From: Candidatus Omnitrophota bacterium
GTDB taxonomy: Bacteria; Omnitrophota; Gorgyraeia; 2-02-FULL-51-18; JAGOUK01
Direction of reading: 5' to 3'
NCBI GenBank assembly: GCA_020058965.1
Contig: JAGVCY010000131.1
Coordinates: 1 to 6,230, forward strand
DNA: 6,230 bases
Shown here piece after piece: positions 1 through 6,230 of the stretch; position 1 is the first letter of the stretch; every line of letters starts with the position of its first letter. Below the pieces are notes generated by a model. That model had not been told where the DNA came from. It worked only from the letters and a program-made list of their open reading frames with translations, and did no database searches. The position numbers and the translations under genes were made by a program.

Positions 1-30
1 AAAAAAGCCCCGGCATTTCTGCCGAGGCTT
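1..30 (-). terminator. Rho-independent terminator for minus-strand transcription
   Basis: Read on the minus strand, positions 30 to 5 give an 11-bp stem (AAGCCUCGGCA pairing with UGCCGGGGCUU) closed by a GAAA tetraloop at 19-16. It runs directly into a U tract made by the A's at 1-6. The only irregular pair, positions 10 and 25, is a G-U wobble on the minus-strand RNA but a C-A mismatch on the plus strand. The plus strand also has no T tract after the hairpin. Both facts point to minus-strand direction. The terminator lies 27 bases beyond the stop of a short minus-strand frame (57-59), a normal spacing for the end of a gene. It implies that a minus-strand transcript ends here, opposite to nrdA. 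Confidence 0.7.
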
Positions 31-56
31 GGGGGGATTCCATAGGAAATCTTTCT

Positions 57-131
57 TCACCACTTGATCAGCCAAGTCACAACTGCCTCGCCACTACCAC
101 CGCAATCAGGGCAGGCAGCATTTTTCGCCAT
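57..131 (-). CDS. Tentative short zinc-knuckle ORF, or surviving tail of a minus-strand gene
   Basis: On the minus strand an open frame ends with TGA at 59-57. Reading from ATG 131 it gives 24 residues containing CPDCGGSG and ending in TWLIKW. The CPDC pair followed by GGSG resembles half of a zinc ribbon or a DnaJ-type CxxCxGxG knuckle. The frame stays open back to ATG 197 (46 residues, with one further Cys), but 131-197 lies opposite convincing nrdA ATP-cone coding sequence, so the upstream part is probably a shadow. GGAG lies only 2 bases before ATG 131, too close for a normal ribosome binding site. The main support is the directional terminator immediately downstream. It could be a tiny protein, the 3' remnant of a longer gene joined to nrdA by rearrangement or misassembly, or chance. 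I do not recognise a family. Confidence 0.25.
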   Translation of the reverse strand: MAKNAACPDCGGSGEAVVTWLIKW

Positions 132-296
132 AGCTCCGAGCTGGCCATCGCCAAAGCATTTCGGGCCGCGCATGAAGGTCAGCTCGCCGAAGAGCATTTA
201 TCTGCCGCACGGTCGCTTTCAAACCGCGTTCTAAATGAGGTCCGGACCAAGTGGCCGCAGGGCGGCGCGGTTTCGATCGAAGACATTCAGGACATC
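120..296 (+). other. nrdA: In-frame 5' extension of nrdA encoding most of an ATP cone, no standard start codon
   Basis: The nrdA frame is open leftward from GTG 297 to the window edge at position 3. From about 129 to 296 it encodes cone-like sequence: SSELAIAKAFRAA, then SLSNRVLNEV, then VSIEDIQDIVE, continuing into NrdA as SHYEVAKRYIVYRE. This matches the order of helices in the second ATP cone of chlamydial NrdA, as remembered: a KAFRA helix, a variable loop, IEKIQDIVE, and HYAVAKNYILYRE. ATP cones are regulatory domains that bind ATP or dATP and set overall enzyme activity. The expected first hairpin, with a VxKRxG...F pattern, is not convincingly present. No ATG, GTG or TTG occurs in frame between 3 and 296; ATT 120 and CTG 141 are the only rare candidates noted. 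Either the start lies left of the window, or this end was altered by a frameshift, rearrangement or assembly error. Confidence 0.65.
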
Positions 297-2861
297 GTGG
301 AGCGAACGCTCATGAACAGCAGCCACTACGAAGTGGCCAAGCGCTACATCGTCTACCGCGAAGAGCGCCGCCGGGACCGTGCCGCGCGGACAAAAGCCGA
401 ACCCAAGCTGGATTGGGCGAAGACCTACCAGGTTCGTGGCGCGGACGGCAAGACTCGGGAACTGGATGTCGAGGAGCTTGTGTTCAAAGTGGGCACGGCC
501 TGCCGCGGACTTGAAAATGTTTCCGCCGAAAATATTGTCAAGGAATCGCTCAAAAACTATTTTAACGGCATTACGGACGAGCAGATTGATTTTTCAAATA
601 TTCTGGCCGCCCGCGCCTTTATCGAAAAAGAACCCAATTACAGCCTGGTCGCTGCCCGACTGCTGTTGTTGACCGGTTACCAGGAAGCGCTCGGCATGCC
701 GGTGAGCTTCGAGAGCATTCGAACCGAGTATCCGCGTTACTTAGGCCAGTACATCAAGAAAGCCGTCGAGCTGGAGCTTTTGGGTCCCGATCTGCTCGGC
801 TTTGACCTGGATTTTCTCGGCCGCCAAATCAAGCCGGAACGCGACCTGACCTTCCGCTACATGGGGCTTCAAACACTTTATGACCGCTACTTCATTCATT
901 GGCAGGATCGCCGGATCGAAATCCCTCAGGTATTCTGGATGCGAGTCGCGATGGGCTTGGCCAAAAAAGAAGAGAAGAAAAATGAGTGGGCGGTTCGTTT
1001 TTATGACATGCTGTCGACGCACCGTTTTATTTCTTCAACCCCGACGCTTTTTAACGCAGGCACGATTCACTCCCAGCTGTCGTCCTGCTACCTGAGCACG
1101 ATCAAAGATGACTTGCTGCACATCTTTAAGTGCATGCAGGATGACGCGATGCTCTCCAAATGGTCTGGCGGGCTCGGAAACGACTGGAGCTATGTGCGCG
1201 CGATGGGTTCCCGTATTAAAGGAACCAACGGCAAGAGCCAGGGTGTTATTCCGTTCCTTAAGGTCGCGAACGATGTGGCGGTTGCCGTGAATCAAGGCGG
1301 AAAGCGCCAAGGGGCGATGTGCGCCTACCTCGAAAGCTGGCACATGGACATCGAGGAGTTTTTGGAACTGCGCAAAAATACCGGTGACGAGCGGCGCCGC
1401 ACGCATGACATGCACACCGCCAATTGGATTCCGGATTTGTTCATGAAGCGCGTGAAGCAGAATGCGGAATGGACGCTTTTTAGCCCGAGCGACGCGAAGG
1501 ATCTGCACGATTTGTACGGCCAGGCGTTTGAAAAGAGGTATGAAGAATATGAAGCGCTTGCCAAGCAGGGGAAGGTCCGGCACAAGACCATCCAAGCGGT
1601 TCAACTCTGGCGCAAAATGCTCACGATGCTATTTGAGACGGGTCATCCCTGGATCACCTGGAAAGACCCCTCCAACCTCCGGTCGCCTCAGGACCATTGC
1701 GGCGTCGTTCACAGCTCGAATCTTTGCACCGAGATTCTCCTGAACACCTCCGAAAAAGAAACAGCCGTCTGTAATCTCGGTTCGGTCAATCTCACGGCGC
1801 ACACCAATGAGCGCGGAATCGACCATGAGTTGCTCAAAGAAACGATCGAAGTCGCGGTTCGGATGCTCGACAATGTGATCGACATCAACTATTACCCGAC
1901 GGTAGAGTCTGAATTCTCGAACGCGAAGCACCGCCCGATTGGTCTCGGCATCATGGGATTCCAGGATGCCCTCTACATTCAGAATCTGAGCTACGCGTCC
2001 CAACAGGCCGTCGAATTTGCCGATGAAAGCATGGAAGCGGTGTCGTATTACGCGATTCTCGCGTCGTCCCAACTGGCCGCCGAACGCGGCGCTTACGCCA
2101 CCTACCAGGGCTCAAAGTGGTCGAGAGGATTGCTTCCGATTGACACGATTCAAATCCTGGAAGAAGAACGCGGCGTGGCCGTTCGCATGGATCGTTCCGC
2201 CAAAATGGACTGGGCTCCGGTCCGTGAAGCGGTAAAGAAGCACGGGGTCCGCAACTCCAATGTGATGGCAATTGCGCCGACCGCGACCATTGCCAACATT
2301 ATCGGCGTCACCTCATCCATCGAGCCGACCTACAAGAATATCTTCGTCAAGAGCAACCTCTCCGGAGAATTCACGGTCCCGAACGAGTACCTCGTTCAGG
2401 ATTTGAAGCGTCTCGGGCTCTGGGACGACGACATGATCAATGATCTGAAATACTTTGACGGCAGCGTGCAGGAGATCGGCCGAATTCCCGCCAATATCAA
2501 GCAGAAGTATCCGACCGCGTTTGAAGTGGATTATGAGTGGGTTGTTGAGGCCGCCGCCCGGCGCCAGAAGTGGATCGACATGGGACAGTCCCTGAACCTC
2601 TACCAAGCATCCACCAGCGGAAAAAAACTCGGCGACATGTACATGCGCTGCTGGGAGTCAGGTCTCAAAACAACCTATTACCTCCGCTCGCTCGGCGCGA
2701 CCCGCATTGAAAAGAGCACGCTGGATGTCAACAAGTACGGAAATGTACTTGGGCAAAAGGAAAACGGCGAGACCGCCGAACAACCCAAGCGAGTTTATAC
2801 CGAGGAAGAAAAAAAACAGTGCAACATCGCGAGCGGACCCGACTGTGAGGCTTGCCAGTAG
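297..2861 (+). CDS. nrdA: Class I ribonucleoside-diphosphate reductase, alpha (large) subunit
   Basis: NrdA reduces ribonucleoside diphosphates to deoxyribonucleotides in the cytoplasm, using a radical delivered by NrdB. From GTG 297 it is 854 residues. Residues 1-30 are the tail of an ATP cone, about 45-125 the R1 N-terminal domain, and about 200-800 the ten-stranded catalytic barrel. Visible active-site residues are Cys264 (SSCYLS) and Cys492 (AVCNLGS) as the redox pair, Asn475, Cys477 and Glu479 (NLCTE) for substrate radical chemistry, and Tyr794-Tyr795 (KTTYYLRS) for radical transfer. Cys850 and Cys853 in the C-terminal CEACQ end form the thioredoxin- or glutaredoxin-regenerated pair; Cys842 is nearby. 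The body resembles chlamydial NrdA closely. GTG 297 is the first standard start but cuts the cone; ATG 312 has GGAG 9 bases upstream (299-302) but would remove still more of it. The true protein is probably longer. Function is certain; the start is not. Confidence 0.95.
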   Translation: MERTLMNSSHYEVAKRYIVYREERRRDRAARTKAEPKLDWAKTYQVRGADGKTRELDVEELVFKVGTACRGLENVSAENIVKESLKNYFNGITDEQIDFSNILAARAFIEKEPNYSLVAARLLLLTGYQEALGMPVSFESIRTEYPRYLGQYIKKAVELELLGPDLLGFDLDFLGRQIKPERDLTFRYMGLQTLYDRYFIHWQDRRIEIPQVFWMRVAMGLAKKEEKKNEWAVRFYDMLSTHRFISSTPTLFNAGTIHSQLSSCYLSTIKDDLLHIFKCMQDDAMLSKWSGGLGNDWSYVRAMGSRIKGTNGKSQGVIPFLKVANDVAVAVNQGGKRQGAMCAYLESWHMDIEEFLELRKNTGDERRRTHDMHTANWIPDLFMKRVKQNAEWTLFSPSDAKDLHDLYGQAFEKRYEEYEALAKQGKVRHKTIQAVQLWRKMLTMLFETGHPWITWKDPSNLRSPQDHCGVVHSSNLCTEILLNTSEKETAVCNLGSVNLTAHTNERGIDHELLKETIEVAVRMLDNVIDINYYPTVESEFSNAKHRPIGLGIMGFQDALYIQNLSYASQQAVEFADESMEAVSYYAILASSQLAAERGAYATYQGSKWSRGLLPIDTIQILEEERGVAVRMDRSAKMDWAPVREAVKKHGVRNSNVMAIAPTATIANIIGVTSSIEPTYKNIFVKSNLSGEFTVPNEYLVQDLKRLGLWDDDMINDLKYFDGSVQEIGRIPANIKQKYPTAFEVDYEWVVEAAARRQKWIDMGQSLNLYQASTSGKKLGDMYMRCWESGLKTTYYLRSLGATRIEKSTLDVNKYGNVLGQKENGETAEQPKRVYTEEEKKQCNIASGPDCEACQ

Positions 2862-2929
2862 CCGACGGATCGTTTAAGAGATTTGAGACCCATCGTCCGG
2901 AATTTGGAACACCACCAGGGAGAATCATT
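2862..2929 (+). other. nrdA-nrdB intergenic spacer
   Basis: This 68-base gap separates the nrdA stop from the nrdB start. I see no hairpin with a T tract and no convincing promoter, so nrdA and nrdB are most likely co-transcribed. Its only clear signal is the nrdB ribosome binding site at the right end. Confidence 0.6.
2917..2922 (+). promoter_or_regulatory. Ribosome binding site of nrdB
   Basis: AGGGAG lies 7 bases before ATG 2930. It decides the nrdB start: the frame is open further upstream to GTG 2852, inside the end of nrdA, but the 26 extra residues that start would add have no counterpart in chlamydial NrdB. Confidence 0.85.
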
Positions 2930-3991
2930 ATGAGCGACATCGCCGGCTTCACCAGTCTGAGAAAAACCACCGACCGCGTTTCGGCGGGCGTCAAGCGTAT
3001 CATCAACAATGACCGCGTGGTCGATGTGAATCAGCTGATCCCGATCAAGTACAAATGGGCCTGGCAGTATTACATGGACGCGTGCGCCAATCATTGGATG
3101 CCGCAGGAAATTTCGATGCAGCGCGATATTGAGCAGTGGAACAACCCCAAGGGTTTTACGGAAGATGAACGCCGTGTGATCAAGCGCAATCTTGGATTTT
3201 TTTCGACGGCGGATACGATCGTCGCCAACAATGTCGTGTTGGCGGTGTACCGTTATGTGGACAATCCCGAGTGCCGTCAGTACCTCCTGCGCCAGGCGTT
3301 TGAGGAAGCGATTCATATCCATTCCTACCAATACATCATTGAGTCGCTTTCTATGGACGACGGTGAGATCTTTAACATGTACCGGGAAGTCTCGACCATT
3401 TATGATAAGGATGAGTTTCAGATGAAGCTCACCGAAGACATCATGAGTGATGGTTTCGAGTGCCGCACCGAGCGCGGGCGCGAGCGGCTGCTGGATAATC
3501 TGATCGGATATTACGCGGTCATGGAAGGAATTTTCTTTTACAGCGGATTCGTGATGCTGCTGCAGTTTGGCCGTCAGAACCGGCTGCCCGGCGCGTGCGA
3601 GCAGATTCAATACATTCTCCGTGACGAGAGCATGCATATGAACTTCGGCCTCGACATGATCAACGGAATCATCGACGAGAACCCTGATATCTGGACGCCG
3701 AAGTTTCAGGTCTCGGTGGTTGAAAAAATTAAGCAGGCCGTCACACTCGAATACAATTACGCCAAGGACTGCCTGCCGAACGGTGTATTGGGATTAAATT
3801 CGGACATGTTCAAGGAATATGTCGAGTACATCGCCGACCGCCGTCTTGAAAAACTCCGCCTGCCGCGGATCTACAACGCCGAAAATCCTTTTCCTTGGAT
3901 GAGCGAGATGATCGATCTCAAAAAAGAAAAAAACTTCTTCGAAACGCGTGTCACCGAGTACCAGACCGGCGGATCCCTGGAGTGGTCATAA
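2930..3991 (+). CDS. nrdB: Class I ribonucleoside-diphosphate reductase, beta (radical-generating) subunit
   Basis: NrdB is the ferritin-like subunit that uses oxygen to build a dimetal cofactor and pass a radical to NrdA. It has 353 residues, near the usual R2 size, and aligns with Chlamydia trachomatis NrdB along its whole length (shared stretches include VDVNQL.PIKYKWAW, GFFSTA, RQYLLRQAFEEA, MEGIFFYSGFVM, NPFPWMSE and KNFFETRV.EYQ). The metal ligands are all visible: Asp95, Glu126, His129, Glu199, Glu233 and His236. The radical site is Tyr133 (HIHSY). The C. trachomatis class Ic enzyme has Phe127 there and Glu89 in place of Asp95. The present set matches the class Ia pattern of E. coli (Asp84, Tyr122). 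Trp56, Asp232 and C-terminal Tyr344 fit the radical-transfer path. I infer a tyrosyl-radical enzyme; the metal type cannot be read from sequence. It lies 68 bases after nrdA and overlaps metE by 10 bases. Confidence 0.96.
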   Translation: MSDIAGFTSLRKTTDRVSAGVKRIINNDRVVDVNQLIPIKYKWAWQYYMDACANHWMPQEISMQRDIEQWNNPKGFTEDERRVIKRNLGFFSTADTIVANNVVLAVYRYVDNPECRQYLLRQAFEEAIHIHSYQYIIESLSMDDGEIFNMYREVSTIYDKDEFQMKLTEDIMSDGFECRTERGRERLLDNLIGYYAVMEGIFFYSGFVMLLQFGRQNRLPGACEQIQYILRDESMHMNFGLDMINGIIDENPDIWTPKFQVSVVEKIKQAVTLEYNYAKDCLPNGVLGLNSDMFKEYVEYIADRRLEKLRLPRIYNAENPFPWMSEMIDLKKEKNFFETRVTEYQTGGSLEWS

Positions 3992-6230
3992 GGGATCGGA
4001 AGTTTCCCGCCAAAAAATCTCAAGAACCGGTAGTTCGCACGGCCAATCTGGGGTTTCCGCGCATCGGGGCTCATAGAGAACTGAAGCGGGCTCTCGAAAG
4101 CTATTGGAGCGGCGTTTCCGACGAGGCATCGCTTCTCGAAACCGCCCGCGTGATCCGAAAAGCCAATTGGAAGATCCAAAAGCAGGCCGGGATCGATATT
4201 ATTCCCTCCAACGACTTCAGCTTGTATGACCAGGTATTGGATATGATCTGTCTGCTCGGGGCTGTGCCCGAGCGTTTTGGATTTAGGGGCGGGGAAGTGG
4301 ATCTGGATCTCTATTTTGCGATGGCACGCGGAACGCAGGAAAAGCAGGGGCTGAGCGGTGAATCGGTGCCGGCCATGGAAATGACCAAATGGATGGACAC
4401 CAACTACCATTACATCGTTCCAGAATTGACGCAAGGGATGAAGTTTGCCCTCTCATCCAAAAAAATATTTAATGAATTCACGGAAGCTAAAGCTCTCGGG
4501 ATCGAGACGCGGCCCGTGCTGATCGGACCGGCGACCTTTCTTTCATTTGGAAAATCCAAAGGAATGGCATTTGATCCGTTGTCACTGCTCGATCACTTGC
4601 TTCCGGTTTATGTCGAGGCCCTCAAGGAGCTGAAGCGGCTGGGTGCGGACTGGGTGCAAATCGACGAACCCCTGCTGGTGCTTGAAATTTCTGAACCCGC
4701 CAGGCGCGCAATCCGTAAAATCTACGAAACGATCAGCCGTGAAGTTCCGGACCTCAAGGTTTGTTTGACCACTTACTTCGAAGCATTGGACGAGAATCTA
4801 ACCTTGGCCGTTCAACTGCCGGTTGCCGCGATCCATTTGGATTTGGTGCGCGCGCCGCAGCAGTTGAAGCAGGCACTTGCGCTGGCGCCTCCATCCTTAA
4901 TCCTTTCGCTGGGTGTTGTTGACGGACGAAATATTTGGCGAAATGACATTTCTCAGATTCTCCGTAATCTTCGCGAAACGCTGTCGGAACATGCGGGTCG
5001 CCAAGTGTGGATCGCGCCATCCTGTTCGCTCATCCATGTTCCCATCGACCTGGCGCTGGAAACAACGCTGGACCCGGATGTGCTTTCCTGGATGGCATAC
5101 GCCAAACAAAAGCTCGAAGAAGTTCGGACCATCTGCGCGGCGCTTGGCAAAGGGGATCGGGCTGCGCAAAATGAAATTAACACCAACCAAAAAGCGATGG
5201 AATCGCGCCGCAAGTCAGCGCGCGCACATGTGCCCGCGGTGCGCGAACGCACAGCAGGTGTCAGGTCCAGGGATTTGTCGCGCGGCACCATTGCCGACCG
5301 CCGCTTGCTTCAGCGGAAGCGGCTTAACCTGCCCCTATTTCCAACAACAACGATTGGCTCATTTCCTCAGACGCGCGAGGTCCGGCAAGCGCGATTGGCA
5401 TTTAAATCGGGCGATATCACGCCCGAGCAATACCATGACTGCATGAAGAATAACATCCGGGAGGCGGTGCGTCGTCAGGAGGCCCTGGGCCTGGATGTGC
5501 TCGTTCATGGTGAATTTGAGCGCAATGATATGGTCGAGTACTTTGGCGAACAATTAGAGGGGTTTGCTTTTACCCAGCACGGTTGGGTTCAATCTTACGG
5601 GTCCCGATGTGTAAAACCACCCGTGATTTTTGGCGATGTGCGGCGCCCCAGGCCGATGACCGTGGATTGGTTTGTGTATGCTCAGTCCCTGACATCGCTC
5701 CCGATGAAGGGAATGCTTACGGGCCCGATCACCCTTCTTCAATGGTCCTTTGTTCGCAACGATCAGCCGCGCAGTGAAACCGCGCGTCAAATCGCGCTGG
5801 CCATCCGCGACGAAGTCACTGATCTAGAAAAAGCCGGAGCCAAGATCATCCAAATCGACGAAGCGGCGTTTCGGGAGGGGCTGCCGATCAAAAAATCAGC
5901 TTGGAACGATTACCTGCGCTGGTCGGTGCAAGCGTTCCGCCTCTGCTCGAGTTCTGTGAAAGACGAAACTCAAATTCACACGCACATGTGCTACAGCGAA
6001 TTCAACGACATCATCGCGGCGATCGCCGACATGAACGCCGATGTTATCTCGATCGAAACATCACGATCACAGATGGAGCTATTGGACGCGTTCGTCAAGT
6101 TCAAGTACCCCAGTGATATCGGGCCCGGCGTCTACGACATTCATTCGCCGCGTGTTCCCGGTCCGGACGAAATGCGCGGTCTGCTGGACAAGGCCGTGCG
6201 AGTTCTGCCGATCGGCAGCATCTGGGTGAA
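3982..6230 (+). CDS. metE: Cobalamin-independent methionine synthase (3' end beyond window)
   Basis: MetE transfers the methyl group of methyltetrahydropteroyl-polyglutamate to homocysteine to give methionine, with zinc and no B12. The 749 residues present cover both halves of the fold. The N-terminal half shows LGFPRIG, RELKRALESYW, EMTKWMDTNYHY, VQIDEPLLVLE and LTTYFEA. The C-terminal catalytic half shows PTTTIGSFPQT (residues 458-460 equal E. coli Ile431-Ser433), HGEFERNDMVEYF (Glu511 = Glu484), Asp626 (= Asp599), the zinc ligands His668 and Cys670 (HTHMC), and Glu692 (= Glu665). The fourth ligand, equal to Cys726, should lie about 8 bases beyond the edge; roughly 30 residues are missing. 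GTG 3982 is the only standard start after the nrdB end region and before the conserved N-terminus. It gives a leader about 15 residues longer than in E. coli and overlaps the nrdB stop by 10 bases, suggesting translational coupling. The frame shows no stop or shift. Confidence 0.96.
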   Translation, partial: MVIRDRKFPAKKSQEPVVRTANLGFPRIGAHRELKRALESYWSGVSDEASLLETARVIRKANWKIQKQAGIDIIPSNDFSLYDQVLDMICLLGAVPERFGFRGGEVDLDLYFAMARGTQEKQGLSGESVPAMEMTKWMDTNYHYIVPELTQGMKFALSSKKIFNEFTEAKALGIETRPVLIGPATFLSFGKSKGMAFDPLSLLDHLLPVYVEALKELKRLGADWVQIDEPLLVLEISEPARRAIRKIYETISREVPDLKVCLTTYFEALDENLTLAVQLPVAAIHLDLVRAPQQLKQALALAPPSLILSLGVVDGRNIWRNDISQILRNLRETLSEHAGRQVWIAPSCSLIHVPIDLALETTLDPDVLSWMAYAKQKLEEVRTICAALGKGDRAAQNEINTNQKAMESRRKSARAHVPAVRERTAGVRSRDLSRGTIADRRLLQRKRLNLPLFPTTTIGSFPQTREVRQARLAFKSGDITPEQYHDCMKNNIREAVRRQEALGLDVLVHGEFERNDMVEYFGEQLEGFAFTQHGWVQSYGSRCVKPPVIFGDVRRPRPMTVDWFVYAQSLTSLPMKGMLTGPITLLQWSFVRNDQPRSETARQIALAIRDEVTDLEKAGAKIIQIDEAAFREGLPIKKSAWNDYLRWSVQAFRLCSSSVKDETQIHTHMCYSEFNDIIAAIADMNADVISIETSRSQMELLDAFVKFKYPSDIGPGVYDIHSPRVPGPDEMRGLLDKAVRVLPIGSIWV

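Noticed and set aside
31..240. Cobalamin riboswitch or NrdR box upstream of nrdA
   Set aside because: GC-rich stretches around 85-116 resemble B12-box fragments only superficially. No B12-box consensus and no paired NrdR palindromes were found, and much of the region is coding.
1035..1604. A 189-codon minus-strand open frame
   Set aside because: It is entirely opposite the catalytic core of nrdA and has no recognisable domain.
1629..2072. A 147-codon minus-strand open frame
   Set aside because: It is a shadow of nrdA, covering the active-site NLCTE region on the other strand.
2862..2929. Terminator or promoter between nrdA and nrdB
   Set aside because: Only a weak stem of about 5 bp could be drawn, with no T tract and no clear -35/-10 pair.
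2795..3637. A 280-codon open frame on the minus strand
   Set aside because: It lies antisense to the end of nrdA and most of nrdB, whose conserved residues are unmistakable. Its translation shows no recognised motif, and long antisense frames are common opposite biased codons.
5301..5322. Inverted repeat CCGCTT...AAGCGG inside metE
   Set aside because: It is a 6-bp stem with a 10-base loop and no T tract, encoding the Arg/Leu-rich linker between the two MetE halves; chance is sufficient.
4913..5446. A 177-codon plus-strand open frame within metE
   Set aside because: The metE frame is continuous through this stretch with conserved motifs; this alternative frame is basic and Arg/Ser-rich, as out-of-frame readings usually are.

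Overview
This window (6230 bases, moderately GC-rich) holds one plus-strand gene cluster for housekeeping metabolism: nrdA and nrdB (the two subunits of an aerobic class I ribonucleotide reductase), followed by metE (cobalamin-independent methionine synthase), which runs off the right edge. Both Nrd proteins resemble, from memory, the Chlamydia trachomatis enzymes over nearly their whole length. That, with the base composition, suggests a free-living or environmental bacterium from the PVC group or a neighbouring candidate phylum such as Omnitrophota. This is an inference and the lineage is uncertain.

Layout. Positions 1-30 form a strong intrinsic terminator that works only on the minus strand. 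Just upstream of it on that strand is a short open frame (stop at 57-59) containing a CPDC zinc-knuckle motif. From about 120 the plus strand encodes the helical part of an ATP-cone domain in frame with nrdA, but no ATG, GTG or TTG precedes it. The first standard start in frame is GTG 297, already inside the cone. The catalytic part of nrdA is intact and ends at 2861. A 68-base gap with a good ribosome binding site leads to nrdB (2930-3991). metE most likely starts at GTG 3982, overlapping the nrdB stop by 10 bases. It is clean to the right edge, which cuts it just before its last zinc ligand.

How the genes work together. NrdA and NrdB form the complex that reduces ribonucleotides to deoxyribonucleotides using an oxygen-generated metal/tyrosyl cofactor. 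MetE makes methionine from homocysteine and methyltetrahydrofolate polyglutamate using zinc. Neither enzyme needs vitamin B12, whereas their alternatives (class II reductase NrdJ and MetH) do. The tight linkage therefore looks like a B12-independent module. No cobalamin riboswitch or NrdR box is visible in the little leader sequence present.

The points most worth checking are the junction at about 120-131, where the nrdA cone lacks its start and its nucleotide-binding hairpin and an opposite-strand gene end lies instead; the NrdB active site, which carries Tyr133 and Asp95 on a Chlamydia-like scaffold; and the nrdAB-metE linkage. I see no mobile element, CRISPR array, RNA gene or novel multi-gene system.
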